Source: an uncultured Saprospiraceae bacterium (GTDB taxonomy: Bacteria > Bacteroidota > Bacteroidia > Chitinophagales > Saprospiraceae). From it: 34,134 nt of DNA. Shown one piece after another: positions 1 to 9,798 of the stretch. The position numbers and the translations under genes were made by a program. The stretch is from the NCBI GenBank assembly GCA_938045585.1, contig CALIAU010000041.1:1-34134 (forward strand), read 5' to 3'. The notes under the pieces are model-generated. The model was given only the letters and a program-made list of their open reading frames with translations, did no database searches and had not been told where the DNA came from. Numbering within the stretch: the first letter of the stretch is position 1; the number at the start of each line of letters is the position of its first letter.

Positions 1-98
1 GCTTCTAGTCCAGTCAGTTCTCCACTACATACTTTCTTTAGTACTGACGATTTAAATTCTGATGAAAATTGTTGTCTCTGTAAGCCTATCTTTTTCAT
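1..98 (-). CDS. IS3-like transposase OrfA N-terminus (partial, runs off window)
   Basis: An ATG on the minus strand at 98 opens a frame that stays open to the window edge (32 complete codons). It begins MKKIGLQRQQFSSEFKSSVL and continues with a segment ending in SGELTGLEA. The pattern of a basic start, FSxEFK, then a short helix and a 'G.LT..EAA'-type helix resembles the helix-turn-helix start of OrfA proteins of IS3-family transposons, which bind the element's ends. Only the first third of such a protein is present, so neither the frameshift nor the DDE catalytic partner can be seen. The assignment is by motif resemblance; another small helix-turn-helix protein is possible. Confidence 0.5.
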   Translation of the reverse strand, partial: MKKIGLQRQQFSSEFKSSVLKKVCSGELTGLE

Positions 99-130
99 GT
101 TTTTACGCTTTTTTGTGACAACCTATTTCA
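1..130 (-). mobile_element. Putative IS3-like element, one end
   Basis: Just upstream of the partial OrfA frame, the minus strand reads TGAAATAGGTTGTCACAAAA from 130 downward. It starts with TG and has an AGGTTGTCAC-like core, as do many IS3-family terminal repeats. The element would therefore end at about 130 and extend beyond the left edge. The other end and any target duplication lie outside the window, so the boundary is tentative. Confidence 0.4.
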
Positions 131-178
131 GGAGTAGACCGCCTACCTCAAGTAGGAGAGCTCCGAACACGCCGCTCT

Positions 179-233
179 GTCCGTTCCGTCCGTTGAGTCC
201 GTTCGTCCGTTGAGTCCGTTGAGTCCGTTCCGT
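179..233. repeat. Short tandem repeat of TCCGTTGAG / TCCGT units
   Basis: Units such as TCCGTTGAG, TCCGTTCG and TCCGTTCCG are strung together about six times with small variations. The tract lies between the presumed IS end and the terminator of the giant-protein operon. It is not part of any credible gene. Slippage of a simple motif is the simplest explanation. Confidence 0.7.
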
Positions 234-259
234 CCTACCTGCTTACGCACGCAAGCAAG
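234..259. repeat. Degenerate copy of a GC-rich palindromic repeat
   Basis: This 26-base segment matches the palindrome at 21960-21985 at 22 of 26 positions (CCTACCTGCTTACGCACGCA against CCTGCCTGCTTGCGCACGCA in the first 20). Because changes fall in both arms, the hairpin here is weaker than in the other copies. It indicates a dispersed repeat family in this genome. Confidence 0.6.
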
Positions 260-271
260 CCGTTCCATCAT

Positions 272-300
272 AAAAAAAGGCTGACATAAAGCCAGCCTTT
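272..300 (-). terminator. Rho-independent terminator of the giant-protein operon
   Basis: Read on the minus strand, AAAGGCTG (300-293) and CAGCCTTT (283-276) form a perfect 8-bp stem around a 9-base loop, followed by a run of T (278-272). It lies about 50 bases after the stop codon of the 3148-residue gene and is oriented to end that transcript. Confidence 0.8.
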
Positions 301-348
301 CCGCTTCCACATTTGACTATTCAAAAGGGATGCTACTAAAGGAACATT

Positions 349-3300
349 CTAATCTTTGAGTGTAAATGTTTTCTTTGATCCTGAGAAGATGACGCCATTA
401 GAAGCATCCACTTCGCGTACGTTATATATTGCCTCTATATAAGAAGACTTAAAGTTGCTCAACCAGTTATAGATAGAACCACCGTTAACATTGCTTGTCA
501 TGGTTGTACTTGTCATGGTACTACTAGTCAAATTAGTACTTGTCATAGAAGTTTTTCCTGTGTTTCCAGAATTACCCGTTCCTGTAGTATACGAACCATA
601 TGTTCCTGAGGATATCATACCTGTATTCTTTCCACCGGAAACTATACCAGTTATTCCTCCACTCGAGCTGCTGCTCGATGAACTGCTAGACGTACCACCT
701 GATGAACCACTGGACAACCATTCTAAATCGGATGCGTTTCCAGTATATAGAGCGCTAGCAAGAATAGCATTGTGTGCTGCAATAGGGGACATGAGTTGCA
801 TGTTTACCTCATAGTCTGACCATCGTTGCTCTATCCAATCATATTGTGGATCTTGAATCAATTGTATTTTTTCCTCTCCCCAGTCAATCATATCAGATAT
901 TTGTTCTTCTACCATTTCGCGCGATTCATATTTAAGGGTGATATCCTTCGTTCCTACAAAGGCTTCAAGAACATAGTCTCCTTTGGACTTAGTGGTAGTA
1001 CCTGCGTTACCTAATCCTTGAAGGCCAAAGTCTGAGAAATAATCTTCCGTTCCTTCTTGCGACATCGGCTTTTTCAGATCGCTCTCATTCAACACATTTT
1101 CTACGCGTAGCCTGTCTTCTGCAAAGAATAGGCCCTCATAGGGATCGCTGTAGTTATCTCTATTGATTAGAGAGTAACTGTAAGGATTGAACTGGAGTTT
1201 GTATACAGAGTCTTCATCATCTAAGGCTGACCAGAGGTAATCGTAGTCTGCAGAAGGACCTCCTCCTATGCCAAGCATCTCAGGTTGATCTAGTAGGTCA
1301 TTATCAATATCAGTTCCTATTCCTGGATCTATCATCCATAGACCTACTTCTTTGTCATCAATAAACGTCCGAATGCTACCTATATAATCATTTGCCAATG
1401 GCTTTACGAGATCTTCGTAGAAATTACCATCGAGTGGATCCATTATAAATACCCTTGGATCTGTAAAAAAGTATTCTGCAGTTTCGTAAGGTATCTTGAT
1501 TTTTTGCTCATATCCTAAAAGTTCTATTTCTTCAAAAGTCTCATCTAAGTTTTTGAAAGTAAGTTGGTCATAGGCAACGCAATAATTACCACAGACTGTT
1601 CCACCCTGATCATAATAAGCGCTTACAGCATTTAGTTTGTCTTCTAATAAATCAAACTTACTGGTCTTAAAAGCTATCATATGCATAAGTGTTTCATTTG
1701 CATTGACGTCTAAAAATGGATCAATAGGTTCAGATTCATATTCAATGGAATAGTTGTTAGACACACCATAGGCGTTAAAAATATCAGCAGAGATAGTACT
1801 CTTTTGTATACGCTGGAATCCTAAATCAATACCCTCAAATCTTTGACCAGATTTCTTTCTGACCAGCTGCATGACATATTCTGTGTCTGCGTCCAGGTCT
1901 GGCAGAGGAAAGTCTAAATAGTCTTGATCGTAAGATTCGGTAATGCCAAGATTGTGCCTATAGATTTCCTGATCTGTGTCCATGTTTTTGAAAATAATTT
2001 CATAGTCACAGCTGTTCTCCTGATCATCTTCTACATAAAATCTGTTTTGACTTTCGTTTGCGTAAAATTTAATTAGGCCGTTATTTTGCCCATTGCCCTG
2101 CCATTCATCAGACATAAAAAACTGCTGTCCTCTGATAGGGTTAGTATGTGTTACATATTCAATATATGGGTCTAAAGGAGTCGTTTGGAAAACGACTAAA
2201 GAATCATCGTTGAAATTTGGAACATATTCATAACGACCATTCAAATAAACCATAGATCGCACGTTCACATATAACTCCCATTCTCTGTTTTCTGTTTCTT
2301 GGTCTGTACCTGCAAGAATATAATCAGGTGTGAACTTGACAGACCTTTTGTTTGATGCAATTTCCCATGACCCACTGACCTCGACGCCATCTTCATCCTT
2401 GATAGTAAATTCTTCAAGAACTGGAGAGATATTGACAGTGGCTTTGGGGTCGTCTTCACTTACGATGGGAAGAGTCATACTAGAAAGGTGTGGACTGCCT
2501 TTATCGGCTACCTTCATTTTAAATGTTACAGTAGGTTTGGCATAGGGGCTAGCAGCGTCTTCTCCTGTCATATCTAACGTTGGATAAATTTGGTCAATCG
2601 CATTGAGTGCAAATGGGTCTGCATCATACGGATAGCAGGCTTCACCTGCAGAGACTTCAATATTTGCATTTCCTTTTATCAATCCTCCTAAGACACTATA
2701 GTAGACACCTGCCTTCCCATCAAACCAGAATGGATTAGGCCCTCCCATAGTGAGCATCATAGCGGCTCCTAGTTCTAAAAATTTCACATCAATTTCTTTT
2801 CCTAATATTTTACCGCGCACACCTAAACCACCTTCAAGTCCTGCATATACCTGTCCCATGCCATACCATCCTTCTATACCAGGAGGGCTATACGTATTCC
2901 CATTTGCGTTACAGGACATACCCTCTGTATCTATAAGAAGCAAATCAAATCCTAACATGACATTTAGATTCGCATATATTACTTTATCAATTCCTAAACC
3001 TAGACTTACACCGGCTCCAAATGCCATTCCTGAAGTCGTGGATCCTGTGCGTTCTGCATTTGCATCGATAGCTGGGCCGTCAAAACTACCCTCACCATCC
3101 TCCGTTCCTGAGCTAGCTCTTCCTATAATATCTGTGATTTCTTGAGGGACATCAGGTAAATAAGTAGGAATGCCCTGTCCTATCATAAAGTAGGTTGTTG
3201 CAGTAACATTAAGACCATCATTGGAACTTGCATTTCCTGTTATTGCACCCATGAGGTCAAAAGTTACACTTCCAGGCGTACCTGCATACGGATCTCCAAA

Positions 3301-6300
3301 ATAAGCATGCCAGTAGGTGCTCCCGTCTCCTGAGCTAGCAAAGCCTAGGTCATTTGTTCTAGGATGATCTTGATGCCCGATGAATATATCCTTTGTTATA
3401 AGCTTAAAATCATCATTTGGATCCTGCGAACCATACAACATATTTTCCACAAGATTAAGATAGACAGAACCCACGCCTTCAAAAGCGAAGAGCGTATTTG
3501 CAGTTCCTAGATCTTCATCTCCCGTTCTGTGCACATGTAAGGTGTTAAATGAGGAAGCCCATAGTCGAGATCCCGCACCTGAAGCTGCTGCTATGGCTCC
3601 TAGATCCCCAGCATCTGATGGAGTAGAAGGCGCTCCTCTGCTATCATGACCACCCTGTAATAAATATAGATATCCTCCTACTGAAATCTGATTTATACCT
3701 TCATTTTCAGTCCAAGACACCTCAACGAGTGGATCAATGATCAGCAACTCAGGTCTTATAATGGAGAGACTGGTATTAAACTTAATAGTTCTCACTCCAT
3801 GGTGCGGAGTAGGCGAACCTGCATTGAGATCTGTTAATACGGAGTTTGGAAGCTCTATGTCTTCTGCAAGGCTAAGCATACAATCTGCTACAGCGGTTAA
3901 AGGCTCTTCTCCACCAGTAGTGGCAGCCATAATGTCATCTTGACCTGGCAGGGGCGGTGCATCCATGTTCCAGTATATTCCTCCCCCTAATCCATTGAGC
4001 GTAATTGGTCCCAGAGGTATACCTTGTTCTAGAGTTACCTTTCCGTCAACATACCACATGCCATAATATCCCGCAGTTCCGAACGCGCCATCGTCCCTTG
4101 TACCCATCGTAGCATAACCTCCTTTGAGATCTACAGTGAGTGTGTTTTCTACATCTACGATTACCTGACCAAAGTAGCCGTTTACACCATTATCATTTTC
4201 ATGGCAAAGGCAGGCTACCAGTAACATCATGTCTAGATCAGCCGCTAGACGTGCACAATTAAATTCTACACGATCTAGTCCTATATTAAACTTCCCTCCA
4301 TTGTCTGTTTTCTTTGTTACAAGAGTAAGTCCAGCACCTGCAACCAATCCTTGACCACCACTCGAGAGAGCAAGATCTACATTAAACGATACTTCTGGTA
4401 GACCATTACTCAGACCAAATCCAAAATCTCCAAAGCGAATTGGGAAACCATTCATTATATTTTCCTCACTTGTGATTTCTGAATCATCTGTTTCCCTATC
4501 TTCTGCACCTATGGAAATATCTCTGTCAATACCAGAGCCACCCGAACTTTGGAATTCATCTACTAGCTCTTGGAAATTTGGCATATAGGTTCCGTCGCAG
4601 GCATCCGCAACAGCGAGGCCAACACCAAAGGTACTTCCAGTTCCATCTGTAACATCTTGCTCTAATACAAATCCTTTGACGGTATTATATTTTAGTTGGT
4701 ATTCCAAGGCTGCTATTTTGAAATCACCCTCTTCTGAACCTAAGAATCCTCCTAAGTCCACTCCAGCATTTCCTTTTATGAAAAGTTCTAAATGGGTCTC
4801 GTCATCCTCAGGTGAAATTTGTAAACCCAGGTAGGAAGAACCACATACATTTGCATTTGCTGCAGCAATCATAGGTACGCCTATCGTGTATCCATCTTCT
4901 GGTGGATTTACAACAGCATTAAAAATATATGGGGAGCTATCATCATTTTCGTCTTGTCTAGAAATAGCTGCAGCATAGTCTAAGAAATCCGCTTCATCCA
5001 TAATAGGAGCCCCAAATTGTCCAGAAAGACTTCCTTCAATAAAGGTGTTCTGCACTATGGATAAACGAAATTCATCAATAGACATTCCCCAACCCTTGAT
5101 ACTACCATCTTCGTAATTTAATAACTGCTCTGCTACAAAGTCAGCACTCAATTGTGGGTCAATAAGTAGATGTTGAATTTCTGTAGACGCGCGGTCCCCG
5201 TTTTCATTAAATTCTCCCGGAGGAGAAACAGTCAGTCGGTTTAGATAAAAACCCTTCCATAATTCCTGTCCTCCAGAAATATCGGAGAAGTCATAACTGT
5301 CTGGAAATACTAAGGCAGGATCATTTTCTAGTTCAGAAAGATCAAGCGCTCCGCTGATTACTTCAAAACTCCAGCCCTCGAGGCCTTGTATTTGGAATGG
5401 GTCCATCGTAAGTCCTGTAAGTAAATGTGTTCCTGCTTCTGTATTGTTTGTGGAATACGCATCCTCATCTGGCTGCCTTTCCATAGTTGTAGCAAAGTAT
5501 GCTTTTACATTTTCAGTCATATCAATACTGCCATTATCATCTTTTACCAACATACTCTGCGGAAAGACAACCTCACCTGCCAGACGGAAGGATTGGAAAC
5601 CATTACAAGAAATTTCGAGGTAAGAAGGTGTATCTACCTCATCAGTATCACCAGATACTAGGCCACCCTTTATGATAATCTCTACATCCCCATCGATAGG
5701 AATAGTTAGATCTTCTATAAGTGAGAGCTTCGCTTCGTTTCCAAAACCATCCGGTGCTATGCAAATATCAGAAGCTCCTATTCCAAAGCAAAAGTTTTCT
5801 CCTAAAGAAGGGAAGGATAGGATATTAATAAAGTCTACATCTGTACTTGTAGGCGTTAGCTTAATATCTGTAAACGCCATCACAACATTATCCCCACCCA
5901 TATTTGTATTTATTCCAAAGGGTAGACCTATACTTGAGCCTGTTGCAATCTGTCCCACCATACGTCCTACCTCTACAGTTTCTTTTAAAGTTTGCACAAC
6001 CTGACCTGTTGCTGTTCCTGATCCCGCAATGTAGTTTGCAACATCAGCAAGTAGAGTTCCTCCTGTCTCATCTTTTCCTACCACGTTACCTTCTATTGCA
6101 GCAAAATCAGAATTCAGAATAACATCTGTAAATGTAACCCGGACCTTTACATTATTTACAAAGTCTAAAGTAACTTCACCCTCACCGCTGATCTTTCCAC
6201 CACTTTCTTGCTCTACACTTACCTCCTCTACAAGGAAGTTTCCAATGCTAAAGCTAGTCGCACTGGATTGATTTGCATGCGGAGTCGTGTTAGTCGGTAG

Positions 6301-9300
6301 ACTAGGCGAACAACGTTCTGCACAAGCAGAATTATTTCCTGCGTCTGGTCCGTCTTGCTCGGTTTGACCAAAAATAAAGGTCTTAATATTACTATAGCCC
6401 TCATTGATTAACTCCTCACCGTCTGGGTCTGTTGCTTGCACACGTACGGCGTATCTGTTACCAAATACAAATGCAGTCGCTGGAGCTGTTAAAGGGATAT
6501 TATATTCAGAATTCTCCAACTCGCTAATGGTGAAAAATGGATCGCCAGAGTAGCCTTCAAACACAGCTTCTACATCCTCAGAGGCTGTTTCCAATGGAAT
6601 TTCGATAAGAGTCAATTCAAACTCTAAACGTTCCACTAAATCTTCATCAGAAATATCTACCGTCCACTTACATGGAATTGCCTCATCTTCTGCAAGCTGA
6701 CTCCCTTCCACAGGAGTATTCATAACAATGGATCCAGAGTTAGCAAAGAAATCAATGCCTTCTACACCAATATTAAATTTAGGACCATCGTCTATTTTTT
6801 TACCAGTAATGTTAAGTCCGCCAATCGCAAATTCATTGTCACCTAAATCCATTTCAACAGAGATGGATAGGGTAGGAATACCTGCGTTTATTTCTATCTG
6901 AGAACTATTGAAGCGAATAGGTAAACCATTCATTTCATTCCCAGTGAGATAGTCGTTTTCATTCGTGTTTTCTTCATCCTCATCACCTTCTTCTGTAATA
7001 TAATTACCAAAGACATCATCCCCTTCTTCTAAGTATTCATTTATAAGACGGTAAAATATTGCTTCCCCAGATAATGGTTCTAAGAGATCGCAATCCTGCG
7101 CATCAAAACCCTGCGATCCAAAATAGGTGCCACCTAAATCTTCTGAGTCTTCAGGAAGAACAAAGCCTTGGACTGTATTATACTGCAACTGGAAGTCTGC
7201 AAGATTTAAACTTGCATTTCCTAAGAGGGCTTCTCCATAGTTTCCTGTATTCATATCCAATCCACCCTTAAGGAAAAGTTCAGATTGTTTTTCAGCTGGA
7301 ATCGGAGAGGTTTGGAAGGCTAGATAGGAGTTTCCACAAAGATTAGCCTGTCCTATAGCAAAAGGAATTCCAATATCTTGATTAGGCTCTACGATACCAT
7401 TAAATGTATAATAGTTACCTTCTATTTCTTCGTGGGATTTTTCATCCACCAGTGCTACATATCTTAGATGTTCTTCCGAATCAAAAACAGGTGCAGAAAA
7501 TTTTCCATAGAGGTGCCCATGGTTAAGGACATTTTGTGTCATTTTGAAGGATAGGGTGTCCAGTGCCATTGCCCATCCGTTGAAATTTCCTTGTTCAAGT
7601 GTTAATAGGTTTTCAGCAAAAATGTCAAAGCTAAGTGTATTATCAATCATAATTATTCCTGCCTGACTACTTGGTCGTTCGTCTACAGAAAGATCACTTG
7701 GAGGTCTAACGATAAGGTCGTGTATAAATAGTCCTTCCCATAATTCTAATTGGTCTTCAGAGAACACATAGCCTTCTGGAAGTTCAAATGAACTAGAGTT
7801 TTCAAGCTGGGACAAATCAAGAACTGCTTCTTGGATTTCAAAACCATAGCCATCGAGACCTGCAATTTGGAAGGCTTCCATAGATGCCTCTGCGATAAAA
7901 TGTGTTCCTGTAGGTTCTAATGTTTCTATATCATAGACGTCATCTTCGCCAGGAATTTTTTCTAGATCCGCATTAAAGTATGCTACTGCACGTTCACCTT
8001 CAATGATGGTGCCATCTGGGCCTTCCTTTTTCAACATATCTTCAGGGAAAAATAGTTTACCTGCTATATGTAAGGATTTGAATCCATTACAATCTATTGC
8101 TAATCGAGTTGGCTCTTGGTTGGTGCTACCGTCATATTGAGCGCCTTCTATGATACTTCCACCACTCAATATCATTTCTATATCTCCATCAAAAGGAATA
8201 CTTGTATCCGCTGCAAGATGGATTGTATATTCTCTTCCGAATCCCTCAGGAGCTAGGCAGACATCAGAGGCTCCCATTGCAACTGCTGTACCTGCGCCTA
8301 AATTTGGAAAATTTAAAATGTTTAAGAAATCTATATCAGAAGAGGTCGGTGTAAGATTAAAGTCGGTCACTGCAAACATAAACTGCGAGCCATCAAAACT
8401 TTGGTTGATGCCAAAAGGAAGATTTACCGCTTCACCGTTTGCAAAGTCTTGGATGGCAGAAATATTATCCACCGCTTCTAAAACACTAGTGATAGTTGCT
8501 GGATCAATCACCCCGTCAGAAGCAAGCGTGTTTCCTATTGTTTCTAATAGCGTCGTATGTTCAAATGCGGGCATGGCATTAATATCACCATCGATAGCAA
8601 TGCCATCTGTATTTATTTCTACTCCAGTAAATAGTACATTCAGTTTTAAGTTGTTTAGAAAGTCAATTGTTACTGTTCCTTCACCAAAGATCTTGTCACC
8701 AGAATTGGTACTTATGTTTACATCTTCTACAGTGAAATTTCCAATTTGAAATTCGCTCAGACTGCTGAAGTCTGAGATAAGATTTGTATTCTCAGGTAAA
8801 TCAGGTTCACATCTGTCTTCGCAATCTACATACTCATTAGAGCCATCATCTCCATTTCCACCTCCATCAGGAAGTTCAGTATAATATTGAAAAAGATGGA
8901 TATTACTTTTTTTGTTGTTTTGAGTAAAAAGTTCTGAACCGCCGCTTACAAGCTCAACAATTGCTGCATAATGGCCGCCATCTACAAACTCTGGAAAGCC
9001 TAGGTCCACATCATGGACATGGAATAAGTCAAGACTAGGATCTGTAGTAAAAAACGGAGGATATGCACCGGATAAAATCAATTCTTCAACAGACTCATCT
9101 AATCCATCTGGAAGATGATATAGTTTTAGTTGGTATTCTAAATTGAAATCATCAAAGTAGGTGGAGTTCATCATCCACGAACAATAGAGTGGCATGTCAT
9201 CTTCTGTAACTACCTGGCCGTTGAATGGAGTAATTATTTCTAGATCGCCATGCGTAGCTAAAAAGGGTTCACTACAGGTAGTGGGCCCAAGAAAATAATT

Positions 9301-9795
9301 ATCGGAAGGGTCTACATCATTATAGAATAGAATTTCAAAGCAAATTTCATATTCTCCTTCTGGTAATTCGCCATTGATTCCTTGATCAACAGCAGGGCTA
9401 ATGTCAAAATCACTTAATTCAACATTCCCATAACTATCACCAATTTCCTGACCTGAAAACACCAAGCTTTGGAGGGGCCCAATGTGTAAGGTATTTGCAG
9501 GAAGAAAATCTTCACGTACATTTATTGTTATGTCTCCGTTATTAGGCCCAACTCCTTGAATGCTTGCTCTCAAGAAAAAATCATAGGACTCATCTGTTTT
9601 ATTCGTAACCGGTATCAGATACGTAGAAGCTTCTGTCAACCATGTTTGATAGCGTAATGGGAATGGAGCCATCACCTCTACAGAAAACTCCAAAGGTAAT
9701 TGTGGGTGTACAGAGCCTGCTACGAGCATGGAAAGTACTATCAGCTGTAACTTTTGCCTTGTCTTTTTTTGTATGTTTTGGAATAGTGTTCTCAT
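349..9795 (-). CDS. Giant exported protein with tandem duplication (TANFOR-like)
   Basis: A 3148-residue protein with a basic start and a hydrophobic stretch at about residues 16-28 that looks like an export signal. The first 180 residues (PLEFSVEVMAPFPLRYQTWL onward, ending in LPEGEYEICFE) resemble the start of very large 'TANFOR' proteins of Bacteroidota, as far as I recall the family. Residues about 188-1020 and 1025-1850 are a clear tandem duplication. Each opens with P..G....ED..P..C.W, then C..RC.P.LP.NT, then IGNF.VE.V, and ends KFNIG. The middle (1850-2400) is rich in Gly and beta-strand-like; residues about 3025-3110 are a Ser/Thr/Gly-rich tract including ten serines in a row. I see no type A T9SS tail. 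It is the last gene of a three-gene operon, three bases after the beta-barrel gene. A surface or filament role is inference; no enzyme motif was recognised. Confidence 0.85.
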   Translation of the reverse strand: MRTLFQNIQKKTRQKLQLIVLSMLVAGSVHPQLPLEFSVEVMAPFPLRYQTWLTEASTYLIPVTNKTDESYDFFLRASIQGVGPNNGDITINVREDFLPANTLHIGPLQSLVFSGQEIGDSYGNVELSDFDISPAVDQGINGELPEGEYEICFEILFYNDVDPSDNYFLGPTTCSEPFLATHGDLEIITPFNGQVVTEDDMPLYCSWMMNSTYFDDFNLEYQLKLYHLPDGLDESVEELILSGAYPPFFTTDPSLDLFHVHDVDLGFPEFVDGGHYAAIVELVSGGSELFTQNNKKSNIHLFQYYTELPDGGGNGDDGSNEYVDCEDRCEPDLPENTNLISDFSSLSEFQIGNFTVEDVNISTNSGDKIFGEGTVTIDFLNNLKLNVLFTGVEINTDGIAIDGDINAMPAFEHTTLLETIGNTLASDGVIDPATITSVLEAVDNISAIQDFANGEAVNLPFGINQSFDGSQFMFAVTDFNLTPTSSDIDFLNILNFPNLGAGTAVAMGASDVCLAPEGFGREYTIHLAADTSIPFDGDIEMILSGGSIIEGAQYDGSTNQEPTRLAIDCNGFKSLHIAGKLFFPEDMLKKEGPDGTIIEGERAVAYFNADLEKIPGEDDVYDIETLEPTGTHFIAEASMEAFQIAGLDGYGFEIQEAVLDLSQLENSSSFELPEGYVFSEDQLELWEGLFIHDLIVRPPSDLSVDERPSSQAGIIMIDNTLSFDIFAENLLTLEQGNFNGWAMALDTLSFKMTQNVLNHGHLYGKFSAPVFDSEEHLRYVALVDEKSHEEIEGNYYTFNGIVEPNQDIGIPFAIGQANLCGNSYLAFQTSPIPAEKQSELFLKGGLDMNTGNYGEALLGNASLNLADFQLQYNTVQGFVLPEDSEDLGGTYFGSQGFDAQDCDLLEPLSGEAIFYRLINEYLEEGDDVFGNYITEEGDEDEENTNENDYLTGNEMNGLPIRFNSSQIEINAGIPTLSISVEMDLGDNEFAIGGLNITGKKIDDGPKFNIGVEGIDFFANSGSIVMNTPVEGSQLAEDEAIPCKWTVDISDEDLVERLEFELTLIEIPLETASEDVEAVFEGYSGDPFFTISELENSEYNIPLTAPATAFVFGNRYAVRVQATDPDGEELINEGYSNIKTFIFGQTEQDGPDAGNNSACAERCSPSLPTNTTPHANQSSATSFSIGNFLVEEVSVEQESGGKISGEGEVTLDFVNNVKVRVTFTDVILNSDFAAIEGNVVGKDETGGTLLADVANYIAGSGTATGQVVQTLKETVEVGRMVGQIATGSSIGLPFGINTNMGGDNVVMAFTDIKLTPTSTDVDFINILSFPSLGENFCFGIGASDICIAPDGFGNEAKLSLIEDLTIPIDGDVEIIIKGGLVSGDTDEVDTPSYLEISCNGFQSFRLAGEVVFPQSMLVKDDNGSIDMTENVKAYFATTMERQPDEDAYSTNNTEAGTHLLTGLTMDPFQIQGLEGWSFEVISGALDLSELENDPALVFPDSYDFSDISGGQELWKGFYLNRLTVSPPGEFNENGDRASTEIQHLLIDPQLSADFVAEQLLNYEDGSIKGWGMSIDEFRLSIVQNTFIEGSLSGQFGAPIMDEADFLDYAAAISRQDENDDSSPYIFNAVVNPPEDGYTIGVPMIAAANANVCGSSYLGLQISPEDDETHLELFIKGNAGVDLGGFLGSEEGDFKIAALEYQLKYNTVKGFVLEQDVTDGTGSTFGVGLAVADACDGTYMPNFQELVDEFQSSGGSGIDRDISIGAEDRETDDSEITSEENIMNGFPIRFGDFGFGLSNGLPEVSFNVDLALSSGGQGLVAGAGLTLVTKKTDNGGKFNIGLDRVEFNCARLAADLDMMLLVACLCHENDNGVNGYFGQVIVDVENTLTVDLKGGYATMGTRDDGAFGTAGYYGMWYVDGKVTLEQGIPLGPITLNGLGGGIYWNMDAPPLPGQDDIMAATTGGEEPLTAVADCMLSLAEDIELPNSVLTDLNAGSPTPHHGVRTIKFNTSLSIIRPELLIIDPLVEVSWTENEGINQISVGGYLYLLQGGHDSRGAPSTPSDAGDLGAIAAASGAGSRLWASSFNTLHVHRTGDEDLGTANTLFAFEGVGSVYLNLVENMLYGSQDPNDDFKLITKDIFIGHQDHPRTNDLGFASSGDGSTYWHAYFGDPYAGTPGSVTFDLMGAITGNASSNDGLNVTATTYFMIGQGIPTYLPDVPQEITDIIGRASSGTEDGEGSFDGPAIDANAERTGSTTSGMAFGAGVSLGLGIDKVIYANLNVMLGFDLLLIDTEGMSCNANGNTYSPPGIEGWYGMGQVYAGLEGGLGVRGKILGKEIDVKFLELGAAMMLTMGGPNPFWFDGKAGVYYSVLGGLIKGNANIEVSAGEACYPYDADPFALNAIDQIYPTLDMTGEDAASPYAKPTVTFKMKVADKGSPHLSSMTLPIVSEDDPKATVNISPVLEEFTIKDEDGVEVSGSWEIASNKRSVKFTPDYILAGTDQETENREWELYVNVRSMVYLNGRYEYVPNFNDDSLVVFQTTPLDPYIEYVTHTNPIRGQQFFMSDEWQGNGQNNGLIKFYANESQNRFYVEDDQENSCDYEIIFKNMDTDQEIYRHNLGITESYDQDYLDFPLPDLDADTEYVMQLVRKKSGQRFEGIDLGFQRIQKSTISADIFNAYGVSNNYSIEYESEPIDPFLDVNANETLMHMIAFKTSKFDLLEDKLNAVSAYYDQGGTVCGNYCVAYDQLTFKNLDETFEEIELLGYEQKIKIPYETAEYFFTDPRVFIMDPLDGNFYEDLVKPLANDYIGSIRTFIDDKEVGLWMIDPGIGTDIDNDLLDQPEMLGIGGGPSADYDYLWSALDDEDSVYKLQFNPYSYSLINRDNYSDPYEGLFFAEDRLRVENVLNESDLKKPMSQEGTEDYFSDFGLQGLGNAGTTTKSKGDYVLEAFVGTKDITLKYESREMVEEQISDMIDWGEEKIQLIQDPQYDWIEQRWSDYEVNMQLMSPIAAHNAILASALYTGNASDLEWLSSGSSGGTSSSSSSSSSSGGITGIVSGGKNTGMISSGTYGSYTTGTGNSGNTGKTSMTSTNLTSSTMTSTTMTSNVNGGSIYNWLSNFKSSYIEAIYNVREVDASNGVIFSGSKKTFTLKD
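4240..9232 (-). repeat. Intragenic tandem duplication of about 2.5 kb in the giant gene
   Basis: Two units of about 835 codons (roughly 9232-6735 and 6720-4240) encode homologous but clearly diverged protein sequence. Paired landmarks sit about 835 residues apart: C..RC.P.LP.NT at residues about 323 and 1157, and KFNIG at about 1007 and 1835. The divergence shows an old duplication rather than a recent copy. Confidence 0.85.
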
Positions 9796-9798
9796 GAT

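Noticed and set aside
8150-8749. 199-codon plus-strand frame inside the giant gene
   Set aside because: It is antisense to a continuous long coding frame, with no start context or known domain.
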